Positions 48,956 to 60,200 of a stretch of 64,000 nt of DNA are shown here, one piece after another. The stretch covers positions 1 to 64,000 of the forward strand of contig JAANDG010000510.1 in assembly GCA_036852015.1 (NCBI GenBank), written 5' to 3'. Source of the stretch: Pelodera strongyloides. Its lineage: Eukaryota; Nematoda; Chromadorea; Rhabditida; Rhabditidae. Both the position numbers and the translations under genes were made by a program. Numbering within the stretch: the stretch's first letter is position 1; each line of letters begins with the position of its first letter. Under the pieces are notes generated by a model, which did not search any database, was not told the DNA's origin, and was given only the letters and a program-made list of their open reading frames with translations.

Positions 48956-50127
48956 TCTTGTTGCGGGATACTTGCATATATTTGGTCTAAGTGCGCCCCC
49001 ATAGCATAGAAGTTGTAAGTGTGAGGAGAAAGTGATTAATGAGTTTGTACTTAGGTGTTTGTGAAATTTTTGTGGGCAATCGTTTTCTACATTTTAGCTC
49101 TGTTGCGCTTATCTAATTGATGTCGTTTACACTAACACATGCTACTACTACGAACAGTTGTTTATGTGTACGTTGTCCAAGGGCACACGCTCTTGGCAAC
49201 AGACACAACAATAGAATGGGTAGCGCTGTGCGACACCGCTAGTTGATTCTACAGTGTAGGTGAACCCGCACAACAAAAAGTACCGAGCGCTTTTCACAGA
49301 AGTACGCTTGGACGCTTAGACAGAAGTAAATGTTAATGAAACCGGCCTCCCAATCAGATGTTGTCCTTCAGATGTTATTTTGTCAACTTGACCACTGCTC
49401 CGAATTGACCATTTTGATAGTATTTTCATTTAGTGAGCCGTCTGAATGCGGTTGCGCTTCTTGAAATATGTAAGTTTTCTCGCTAGTATGTGGTATGTGC
49501 TGTCTAGTTCAAAGGCTAAAGGATTCTAAACAACCATCCATTTAGCCATTTTTATATCCCGTTTTCAGGTGCACGCTTGTATCAAAACAAGTCACTTGCG
49601 AAAATGACAGAGCAGACTCGCCAACTCCTCGCTGTCTTCATCCTATTGAATGATAGCTGAAACCGCACGATTTCGAGAATTCCGATGTCTCATCGAAGAA
49701 CGTGTAGCTACATAGGTTACATTGCTGCATAGGTGGCGAGTGGCTGTCAAGGGTAGCACCATAAGTTGGCCGTATGAGCCAATCATCTGATTGGGAGGCC
49801 GGTGAATAGAGCTGTAGCAAGTGGCTAGTTACCGGATGGCTTTGATTTGAAGTGTTCTACTTGGTCCTATGGTTCAGGTTCAGACCGTTCAGAAACTATG
49901 GAAATACAAAACATCCAGAAATAGTCTGTGAATATTCCCCGCAACAAAACACACTCCGCAAGGTTCACTCGGTCGTCACATCTTCCTGTGCCCAATCAAC
50001 TGTTACGGACATACATACAAAACATGCGCACAACAAGAGGGCAACTTACTGAAACCAACCCAGAAACGCCATAACAAATTGCATATCCCAAACAAACAAG
50101 TTCCAAGTTTGGCACGATTCAAGAATA

Positions 50128-50290
50128 TCCGTCCCATGGATGTATAGACGTCCTATAGAAAAAGATCAGTACCATGGAAAAATAGCCGTCCCATGGCGTC
50201 CAATGGGTGGGCCAACCGTCCCATCCCATGGCGGGCTCAACCCTGAATCTCAACCGTCGAAAAGGGGGCTGACCGTCCCATTTTTTTTTA
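50128..50290. repeat. Cluster of CCGTCCCAT motifs
   Basis: CCGTCCCAT occurs four times in 160 bases (about 50129, 50189, 50216, 50275), twice as CCGTCCCATGG, with further CCCATGG copies between. It is unlike surrounding DNA and lies in the CCDC12-ATP5F1C gap. Confidence 0.65.
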
Positions 50291-50657
50291 AATAATAATG
50301 ATTTTATTTCGAAATAATAATAAGTATCCCCGTCGGCATCAACCGACACACTGTGCTGGTTTTTTGTGCATAGAAATTATCTTATCTACACAGGCTCGTG
50401 CTGATATCAAAAGGGCCCTTAGTGTTGCAACAATATGACCACCTTCAACCACAAGACGCCTTCCGAACCGAGAGTACAGCTCAATTCAAAGCGTCCAGCT
50501 CGAGATCAAATGGCTGACATGGGGTGGATTGAAACACTACTCAAAGCATGATAAGGGCAAACTACGCGTATATTGTACGATTATACGTTCAGATAGGGAC
50601 ATAAGGACAAAATGTAGAGTCACTTATTGCTTCTGGAATTGTTCATAACCATGGATT

Positions 50658-51114
50658 TTAAAGGAAGAGGCCCATGAGGAAAACGTTTACCTCAATTTAC
50701 TTGCACAGAATGTCCGGAATTTTAGAAATATTAATGTAAAAACCGTATTTCTTTGCACCTAGAACTCACAAAGTTATTCCCCGGCAAACAGTTCGGCCAG
50801 GTACCGTAGTCAGAATCAATTTTTGTGTTTTTAGGGCATTACAACATTGGAAACGGTTTTTTTATTATCGTAGGTATGTTCTTCATCGTTTAACAATTAT
50901 TATATAGAGAAAGAATGCTAATAGACGGATATAAACGTAAAGACGTATTTTGACGGTGCTGCCTACGGTACCTGGTCGAACTGTTTGCAAGGGAATAACT
51001 CTGTGAGTTTTAGGCTTCAAGCAATGCGGTTTTCACAGTACCATTTCTGAAATTCCGGACATTCTGTGGAAATATAATGAGGAAAGCTTTTTTCTCGTGG
51101 GCCTCTCCCTTTAA
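50658..51114. mobile_element. TTAA-flanked fold-back element, family B copy 3
   Basis: TTAA, AGGAAGAGGCCCATGAG at the left and CTCGTGGGCCTCTCCCTTTAA at the right. Arms of about 200 bases are inverted repeats of each other. Its right TTAA (51111-51114) is also the left TTAA of a family C element. Confidence 0.88.
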
Positions 51115-51443
51115 AGGGAATATGTAGGCACTCAAAATGTGCAAAACAACTGCGAAACTGGAGTTTCCACACGACTGAGTATGTAAATTAGAATTTGCAT
51201 GCCCTGCATATTGAATCTTGCTATTTGCCGATATCCGCATGCAAAGTTGAAATTTGCAACATCAGAACTGCCGTGTAAGCCAGGGTGTCAGTAAAAGCGT
51301 TTAATATGGAAAAGGTGAAATTTGAAAATCATTTTCTTTTAAATGGGAAACTTTTAACATTTTTTGTTGTTGTTTCCTTAATGAGAAACACACATTATAT
51401 TAATACAGCTTAACTTCAAAAAAGGAATACATATTCCCTTTAA
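51111..51443. mobile_element. TTAA-flanked element, family C copy 1
   Basis: TTAA, AGGGAATATGTAGGCACTCA at the left and ACATATTCCCTTTAA at the right. It matches 54519-54883 along its length in the same orientation (GCAAAACAACTGCGAAACT, CTGCCGTGTAAGCCAGGG). About 333 bases, non-coding. Confidence 0.88.
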
Positions 51444-52247
51444 TGGCCAACCTTCGCCGCGTTAATGAATTAATTGCTTGCAGATACACAAAAACAATGA
51501 CATCCTTACCTTAAAAATAGGGGGAGGGACGTGTGTTCACAGTTACACTCATGGGACGTCTTCAACAAGGCTAAATGTAACGCTAAAATGCAGAGTAGCT
51601 ACCGTAGATAAAAAAATAAAATAATTCATGCGGTTTCGAAATGGTACTAAACGCGCGGGAATTTAGCCCCGCCCGGCCGCTATGCATTGTGCATGCACCT
51701 TCAGAGAGATGTGCAGTTTCTAGTATACTGTATTAGAATTTCTACGGGCGGTGTCATTTTATAGTTTGTACTTCATTTTTGCAAAGATTTTGTGCGTTTT
51801 TTGTTGGGTCTATACTTACATTTCGCCTGCAATTTAACGCCTATTTACGTAGAACAGTTGACCGGGATAAACAGAATGCGAGTCCCGCACAATGTGGTAG
51901 TAGAGGGGGTAATTTTCTGTGCGCGACGAACGCTCCAAATGAAGTTTTTGTCTTGTTATGTCAGCGTCTTAACATCTGTTTGTCATTCGGTTGGCCGCAT
52001 TGAAAAAAAAACAGCACATTTTATGAACTGGTATTCTGCAAGCCTTGTGAAGTATATTGGCCTCCCGACTTATCTAAAGTTTTCCTAGACTTTTTGGTAT
52101 TTTTCATAAGAACTTAATGTAATGTTTTTTTTTGTGTGTACAGCGTGCGTTTCCTCCACCCGTGGTATTTGTATCCAAACGGCACCGTTGATCGTATTTT
52201 TTTTATTGATGTACAATTCGTTATGTGACTTTATTTCAGTGGCGGAG

Positions 52248-55200
52248 ATGCTCAGACAGGGAACGGGTGCTCTGACCCTTGTGGCTTCCAGCCTCGCTGC
52301 CGGCGAGCAGCAAAGAGGAATGGCTACTCTGAAGGATATTTCCCTTCGGTTGAAGTCGGTCAAGAATATTCAGAAGATCACAAAATCTATGAAGATGGTT
52401 TCCGCAGCCAAGTTTGCAAGGGTATCTACATTCCTTTAGCAAATTATTCAAATTCCTCGTTTTCAACATTATCTCTCTACTTACTCTAGCACATACTTTA
52501 TGTTTGGGGAAGTGAGACAAAAATGAGATATTTGAACGAGTACTTGAGCTTAAAATTTGATGTTGGAACCATATTTAAAGGGAATATGTAGGCCCTTTTT
52601 GAAGTTAAGCTGTATTAATAGAATGCGTGTTGCCCATTAAGGAAACAATAACAAAAGTTGTCTACAATTACCCACTTAAAAGAAAATCAATTACAAAGCA
52701 CTATGTCAAGAAAAGGGGCCATCGCGGCGAGCGGCCATTTTTCGCCGCGCCGCCGGTAAGCCCCGCCCCCTGGACTGTAGGCAAAGCGGCTACCGCTTAC
52801 AAGTGAGGAAGACAAAATTATAGCTTATTGTTAGTCAAAAATAGAAGTAGGCTGTTTAAAAAGAAACTTAAAGGAAAGATACGCTATGGGTGTAACCGGG
52901 GATTAGTTCACGCATTATTTTGGGAGCGGGACGCGCCATACCCCTATCCCTTGCTCATTTTAAATACAAGAACGTGAAGGCATTTATTTAGCTATGTGGA
53001 TGCAATAGAGACAAAAGTAGCGCGGGTTGGTGTGTAGACTTTCGCCTATCTCTAAACACTAGAGACGAGCCTAAATTGTGTGGGCCGAGTCTAAATTGTG
53101 TGTAAAAACTAGAGACGAGTCTAAAGTGTGTATAAATTGCTAATGATCGCCCTATTTGCTTTCCATTTATGGATATCTATTTTATATCAGTTTCACACTA
53201 TTCCTCCTTTTCCCTCTCACTTGTTTTCGAAATGTGCCCACCGGCGCTGTGCCCTTTCCCTACAGTCCAGGGGGCGGGGATTACCGGCGGCGCGGCGAAA
53301 AATGGCCGCTCGCCGCTCTGGCCCCTCTTCTTGACATAGTGCCGCCTTTTCCATAGTAAACGCTAATTCGGAACCCTTGCATAAATTTGGGTCCGATTGA
53401 ATAAATTTCAGTTTAAGTCGGCAAATAGCAAGATTCAAGATGCAGCGCATTCCAATTTCGTATTTACATATTCAGTCGCCTATTTAAATTAACGTCTGGT
53501 ATGGAAACGCTAGTTTCGCTTTTTTTTGCTCATTTTGAGTGCCTACATATTCCCTTTAACAGCGAATTTTTTTTCACACTAGTTAGAAATGAGAACAAAC
53601 TAACAATCGTGAGCCCCTCCATTTAAAGCATTTCAGCCACAATTTTCACGTGCGCATCTGCGTATCTTCCCATCACTATTTAAAAAAATTGTTGCAATTC
53701 TGTCTTTGGTTTTTCTAAACTGTGAATATTCTTCTGCATTATTGATATCATAATTTTCGTGTTCAGACGCTTAAATAGTTCTGAGCACTAGAGTATTGAG
53801 ATACATTTCTTTTAAACGTTTTTTTAAACATATGTCTTCAGGCCGAGCGTGAGCTGAAGGGCGCTCGTGTGTACGGTGTGGGAGCGAGATCGTTCTTCGA
53901 TAACATCGATCCCCCAGCAGCAGAGGGAGAGCAGAAGGAGGTTCCCCAGAAACAACTTCTGGTTTTGATCACTTCCGATCGAGGACTTTGCGGAGCTATC
54001 CACACCTCAATTGCTAGGGTAAGACTAATGCTGGTGGAAGTTTTAATTTGGATAGTTTATTGCATATGGGTTTAAATTAGATATTTGCTATTTGCGAGTG
54101 GTTGTGTGATTTTCAATTCGTGTGTTGTAAACTGCATTATTGTAACGGGTGGGTTGCTTGATCACTTAATTTTATAAAATAGGGTATTTCCCATTATTAT
54201 CTTATCTTCAGTGGTGTGTGGTGTTGAAAACTAAGGATAACCTATTTTATAGGAGACCAAGGCCCTTTACCGTGAGAAGCCTGCTGATGTGGAGTACAGT
54301 ATTGTTGCCCTGGGAGATAAGTCGAAGGCTGCCCTGCAGAGATTCTTCGGAGACAACTTTGTTCTCACCGGAAACGAAATTGGCCGTCAGCCACCCACAT
54401 TTGAAGATGCTGCCATTGCTGCACAGGCAATTCTCGACTCCGGAGTCCAATTTGACCAGGTACTTTTCTAACCTTTCGCTAGGCTAATAGTATTGCATAC
54501 AATGTAATTTTCTGCGTATTAAAGGGAATATGTAGGCACTCAAAATGAGCAAAACAACTGCGAAACTAGAGTTTCCACACCAGACATGAATTTAAGTAGG
54601 CGACTGAATATGTAAATTCGAATATTCTCATTTGCATGCAAATATGTCGCTGTTGCATGCTATATGCCGATGTATGCACATATGCTAAATTTTTTGCTCC
54701 ATCAGCACTGCCGTGTAAGCCAGGGGGTCAAATAACGCGTTTACTATGGAAAAGATGAACTTTGAAAATCATTTTCTTTTAAATGGGAAACTTTTAACCA
54801 TTTTTGTTGTTGTTTCCTTAATGAGGAACACACATTCTATTAATACAGCTTAACTTCAAAAAGGGCATACATATTCCCTTTAAGGTACTATGACTATTTT
54901 TTTAGTTTGCAGCAGTGTGGTGTAAGCGTAAATCACTTGTATCTTGTAGCTATCTATTGAACAAAGCATAAATGACGTACGTACGTAAATGACATATTCT
55001 GTTTACCACTGACGCATTATATCAAACCATAATGTTTGTGTGAACATCACATTGTTGACTATGTTGTGATGCGTTGTGTAGAACTATACTAGAAAAGGCA
55101 CTGAGCCAATCCATGCGTTAATATGTTGTTTGCGCTTTATTTAGCGTAGCGCTTTGCATTTATTTTTGACGCCGGACAGATTTGAACCAGCGGCCTTCCA

Positions 55201-56884
55201 CTTTCGAGTCTAACGCTCTACTACCTGTTGCGCCACAACGGCTTGCTTCGTCTGCCCAACAAGCACTAAACAATGCGCTCGTAATGCTTTAGCATGCAAA
55301 TTTCACCAACCGCATCCACGATTAGTCCACGCTTACTTTTCAAATAAGACGTTTTCGCGCGTGGTTTTAAAAAACAATCGGCCGAAGACCGATTCCTCCA
55401 GTCGGAGAAGAGCCCGTAGGGCTCTTCGAACGGCTGGTATTTATATATTGTTGGTTTTTGTGTTCAGGGAAAGATCATCTTCAATAAGTTCAAGACTGTT
55501 GTGTCTTACGATACGACCACTCTCCCAGTCCTTCCTCTGGATGCGATCAAGGCAAAGGAGGCCCTTTCCACCTACGATTCCGTGGATGATGATGTGCTGC
55601 AGTCGTATTCTGAATATGCACTCGCTCAACTCATTTACTACGCCATGAAGGTGAGACTGGACTGTTTGTGTAGAATTATGGATTATGGCTCGTCACAGTT
55701 GCCCTAGGATACAGCCAAATTGTGAAAAAGGTTATGTGCGAGGTCGCTCGGTAATCGTTAGTTGTAGTCGTGGAGCATGAATCAGCTTTTGATAGAAAAT
55801 TAAAGTGTGAAATAATATTCATTATTTTCCGTTTTGAATAAACTGCAACCTGCAACTCGGGGGTGCCATGAACTTGGCTAATCTAACTAGCAGGCATATT
55901 TATCTGCATACTTGTAGTTTCATTGAATAATTATATTAAGTAAATTATATTTTATATATAATTATAATTAAGAATAATTATATTAACAGTGTTGGAATTT
56001 GGAATAGGTGTGCGGACTTTCATTGTTTCGTTTTTAAACTTTATTTGATTGTGTAGGGGGGAGGGCGATTACGTGATTACTTATTCACTGAGTTAGCTGC
56101 TTCAATTAAAGTAGTAGAATGCAGAACTAGTAATAGTCTAGAAACATTATGATTTAAGAAACATAAATAGCAACCGTTGGCACATGATATATTGGGGTTG
56201 TTATTTACGTACAGTGGAATTACTTTTGACCTGTAGCTTGTTCTTTGTTTCACAAAACTTATAGAATGATAGATTTTTAAGCATTCCAATGTTCTTTGTC
56301 TCTAATTTTCCCTTATTTCAGGAGAACGCCACTTCCGAGCAAAGTTCTCGTATGACTGCTATGGACGGAGCTTCAAAGAATGCAGGTACGTATTTTCTTT
56401 TCTAATCTTTGTTTTTGCCTTTTCTTTTGGCTTTTGTATTTTTGTGCTAGTGGTTTTGCAGTTTAACTTTGTCTTGTTTTTATTCACTTAATTAAAGTGT
56501 GATAGAATGAGAATTGAGTTTTTAATAATAATTATTTGGGATCAGCAGTCGACATTTAATAAGTTTTTTTTCTTATAAAAGTAGACGTTAGCGAAATATT
56601 GTTTGTGTTCGTGCTGTTTTTGTTTAATTGGTTGATAGCTAAGAACTATTTTAATAGTATTGTCTTTTTCTATTTGGCTGCATTTCCGGTGAAGTTTAGA
56701 ATGAAACTGGAAAAAGGGGGGGGGGTATGAAATGAAACCCAAAGTATTGTTGTGCAGCATTATATTAAATGTCTATTGTTCAGGAGAAATGATCGACAAA
56801 CTGACCCTCGCCTTCAACCGTACCCGCCAGGCCGTCATTACCCGCGAACTGATCGAAATTATCTCTGGAGCCGCCTGTGTCTAA
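52248..56884 (+). CDS. ATP5F1C: Mitochondrial F1 ATP synthase subunit gamma
   Basis: Six exons: 52248-52421, 53842-54018, 54253-54459, 55468-55650, 56322-56385, 56784-56884 (TAA); 301 residues, close to human (298). The first 25 or so residues, basic and hydroxylated ([16 protein letters not shown]...), fit a mitochondrial presequence; the mature start would be near [11 protein letters not shown]. The long N-terminal helix ([20 protein letters not shown]), the conserved [15 protein letters not shown] loop and the C-terminal helix ([20 protein letters not shown]) are intact; these helices form the rotating shaft inside the alpha3-beta3 ring. A splice acceptor (TTATTTCAG) ends eight bases before the ATG. 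Introns 1 and 3 carry family C elements. XPO4 begins 356 bases after the stop on the same strand. Confidence 0.97.
52575..53559. mobile_element. TTAA-flanked element, family C copy 2, long and nested
   Basis: In ATP5F1C intron 1. TTAA, AGGGAATATGTAGG at the left and CCTACATATTCCCTTTAA at the right. The interior is inverted relative to the other two C copies. It is 985 bases and not about 350 because an additional inverted-repeat unit (52698-53342) splits it. Confidence 0.85.
52698..53342. mobile_element. Inverted-repeat element D nested in family C copy
   Basis: Ends GCACTATGTCAAGAA and TTCTTGACATAGTGC are exact complements. The symmetry continues through a GC-rich arm of about 80 bases (GGCGAGCGGCCATTTTTCGC and CGCCCCCTGGACTGTAGG on one side, complements on the other). 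Flanking sequences rejoin the family C sequence. I see no clear target duplication. Non-coding. Confidence 0.75.
54519..54883. mobile_element. TTAA-flanked element, family C copy 3
   Basis: In ATP5F1C intron 3. TTAA, AGGGAATATGTAGGCACTCA at the left and ACATATTCCCTTTAA at the right. Closely matches 51111-51443 with a 30-base difference near GACATGAATTTAAGTAGGCG. Confidence 0.9.
55160..55246 (-). ncRNA. tRNA-like unit (SINE head or pseudo-tRNA) in ATP5F1C intron 3
   Basis: Minus strand: A-box-like TGGCGCAACAGGTAGTAGAG and, at proper spacing, B-box-like GGTTCAAATCTG (55188-55177). An A-rich tail (AAAAATAAATG) follows at about 55150-55165. The anticodon stem does not pair, so a working tRNA is unlikely and a short tRNA-derived SINE is more probable. 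Confidence 0.45.
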
Positions 56885-57239
56885 TTCCGTCCCGCCTTTA
56901 TAAGTGCAACATAACAAACTTGTCCGTCGCTAAGACTTTCTTTGCGGTGCAATGATCATACCGTGGATTTGTTTGCTATGTTTAATATATAAATTGTAAT
57001 AGAATCAATTGCAAGAGTTGTAGTATTGTTTTTTTAATATAGTGTTTGTTATTAGTAAACGGTTTCTCGATGTTTCTTTTTGCGAATGGTTCAATCCACA
57101 ATGTGTGTATCTGTTTGGTGAAGTATGAGTCGTTTATCGAGTAATTTTTGGTAATGGAATGTTACCGAAACGTTTTTCTTATTCTTAGCGGTGTCCCTGG
57201 TGAATGCGGTATTTCGAGTGAAGTTGCTGAGGCCAAAAT
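56885..57239 (+). other. ATP5F1C-XPO4 intercistronic region
   Basis: Only 355 bases separate the ATP5F1C stop from the XPO4 start. No canonical AATAAA is seen. A polypyrimidine stretch and acceptor, TTTTTCTTATTCTTAG, end at 57188, 51 bases before the XPO4 ATG. It is either a compact promoter plus 5'-UTR intron end, or an intercistronic spacer with a trans-splice site. Confidence 0.5.
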
Positions 57240-60200
57240 ATGTCAGCGGAACTAATTGCGACACTTGAAAAGGCTGCAGATGCGTGTTTGGTGAGTTATT
57301 CATATTATGGTAGAATGTGCATGATCACCTGACTTTTGTAGTGTATAGTTGCGGCATAGTTGTTGGATTTGTGCATTATATTCTGTGCGAAATATTCGCA
57401 TGTTTTAAATGCAAATTCGGGGTATTTCCGGCACGTGACGAAGCCCAACGTCTATAATACATGGGACTGATGTACTTCACAAACCACTGCCTCGCTTCTT
57501 TGGGGTTTCTACGTTTCTAGGTGGAATTGATATGTGTGGTATGGGGAATTGTTTACAAGAATGTACATTTAGGCTGCACCGAATCAAATAAGTGCTGAAG
57601 AAAGACGTGCTGCTGAAGAGCTCTTTCAAAGTGCAAAGAAGGAACTTTCACTCGATGCCGCTCGTTATATTATACGTATGTTTATTTTTCGTTTGTGGTG
57701 GTGTAAAGCCTCGAACTTTAGAACATTAGAGGTAAGCGATGTCCAGCAGCTTGGTCAAGTTACGCGGGTCCCTGTTGTCAACGTAGTTAACATTGTAGAT
57801 AGTAATGGTGGTCATTTAGAGAACACCAAGAACCAATTTGTGCTGTTTCAAATCGCTCAACTAATAGGCGAATTGGTATTGCGAGAATGGGCGATACTGA
57901 CTCGGGAACAAATTGAACCAACTTATCGATCTCTGGTTGAATATGTGGCGACAACAGACGGGTGAGTAAGCTATGTATTGATTGCTCAGCGATCTAGTAT
58001 AAGCAGAAATGTGTCATCTTGGCTTCACATCATGAATACCGCTTTATTCACACATGCAATCATCGCCATCATATAGACGTATAAATCTGTCGGTGATATG
58101 CACCAGAGTGTGACTATGTGAAGTATGACAGTAGGGTTAAATACATTTTCTATCTTCCGCCACCCACTTCCCACTTCATCACCAATTTGCCACAACCCAC
58201 AACACTATGAATTTCGGTCCATTTTAGGTTAACAAACTATGTGGTGGTTGAGTTCCTGCGATCAGTTGCAATGATCGTCAAACGTGGTATTTTGGATGAA
58301 AAGATTGGAGATATCGAAGACCTATTTCAATTGATTCACAACTTAATTGCGAACCCGGAAGCCCGACTGGTTGGTTGCTCTTTTATTACACTCCATGTCT
58401 TACTGTGCCCCGATGTTTCCTTCGTGTGGTTTCAAGTATCCTGAAAATTTACCGTATCTTGGAACTACACGAGGATACTTTAATTTTCCATATTATATAT
58501 GCAAGTTTCGTGCAGAAATACGGTAGTATTGACAGAATCACACCGAATTTTTGGCATACTTTCAAACCCCATTAGTCAGCGAAGTTATGCGTGCATTGCA
58601 ACTCTCTCGGTGTTGTGATTCAAACATCAGGAGCGTAGTTTGCAGGGCCGAGATTCCGTGCAGAGGGTTATCTCAGGATTCTTATTTGTATTTGTATACA
58701 ATATTATGCTTACAGCAATCGATCGGATGTCAGTTGATTTCTGCTCTAACTGAACAGTTTTCAAGTTCTTGGAGGAACAGCAAATTCAGCATTACTTGGG
58801 ACTTTCATTTGAATGCGAAGACGGCATTTGAAGTTAGTTTTATTCTTTTTCATAAACATAATCATAATGGTAAAACATATCTTATGCTGTCAAATGTTAA
58901 GTCGTTATGCATAGCTAATCTTAAGTCGTTTAGAATTCCGGATTACGCCGATTATTGGAAATGTCCCTCCAGACGTTGCATTCACTTTGCGCCTATTCAG
59001 ATATTCTGAGCAACGAGTTTGAGACAAGACTATGCGACAAATTCCTTGAGGTATGGGGTGGCGGTGGTGCCTTGTTATGGTAGATTACTGTATCCGGCTT
59101 TTTGTACCTTTCATTTTGAACTTACGAAACTGTTCCATTTGATTTTATTATATGAAAATATGTCCTTCATTACGGTAGTTTAGGTAGCCGAGAATATTTT
59201 CTCGTGGAACTTTTCGGCGCGTTTCCTCCGCAGATTGTTCTCCGCGAATCAGTCGAGCAATTCATTTCGCCCTCCGTCTTCATGGCAGGAATTGCTCCAC
59301 AATGATCAGTTCTTTATATTGTTCTTCCAGGTGAGCAAATGGTTTTGTAGATTTCTTGCTTTGCCTAGTTTTCATAAGTGCGGTGTCCTCTGTCCTCATT
59401 AAAGCGAAATGCCAGCCGGTTTTTGAAACGCATCGAGTACATCAGCATTCTTATGCGACGTATGCAAATGAATATAAATTAGAATAAAAAAACGAGCTAA
59501 ATTCGAGTAAATAAGTAAGAATTCAGTTGTCCACGATGCCTTTCAAAAACCGTCCGGTAGATCGCTTTAAAGCTGCGAATTACCATTACATTACACTTAC
59601 ATGTCACATCACAATATCAGTACTTTCGCTAATTCCCTTGGTGGTTACTGGTTACTGTTTAGCTGCACGCAAAGGTTCGCTCCAATGAGAACCTCTCGAT
59701 CAGAAGTCTCTCTTGCCTTGTGCAACTGGCTTCTTTGACTGGAGAACTGATGAGCAATTCGGATTTTGCCACCCATTTTGTGCAATTATTCGTGGACAAT
59801 TTAGTCAACCTCTTCCCAGAAGGTGGGTTGTTATTCTCATTTGTAAGGTTCTCGTGATTTTACATTCATGCAGAGGTTTTAGCTCATAAATTCATAGTAT
59901 CATTTTGATGGTTTAGCCCTCTTTCCAGTGAAAACAGGCCTTCTGAAGGCCCGCCTTCTCTGCAATTTTGTCTCAAGTTATTCTAATTTTTATGCCTTTT
60001 CAGGGCCCCAACCTCACGAATTGGGCCATTTCTGCACAATAATAAACCGATTGTTTCTCTATCGACCCATTCAAAGTTTAATGAGGATTGACGTAAGTTT
60101 TTGATATAGTGTTTTATAGAAATTTTCGCTATCCTAAGAGAAAGAGATTAGGGTGTGCAATGTGTGCATGTTCCACATAATACTACTTTTGCCCTAGTTT

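Larger units (their letters stand above)
46535..52247. other. Divergent upstream gap between CCDC12 and ATP5F1C
   Basis: No gene is supported. It contains a LINE remnant (47010-48020), a degenerate tandem repeat (48655-48955), a CCGTCCCAT cluster (50128-50290) and two abutting TTAA-type elements (50658-51443). The remaining unique stretches (for example 49000-50100 and 51444-52230) show no recognisable exon. Confidence 0.5.

Noticed and set aside
55160..55246. Functional tRNA gene in ATP5F1C intron 3
   Set aside because: The A and B boxes are good, but the anticodon and acceptor stems do not pair properly and an A-rich tail follows; a SINE head is more likely.
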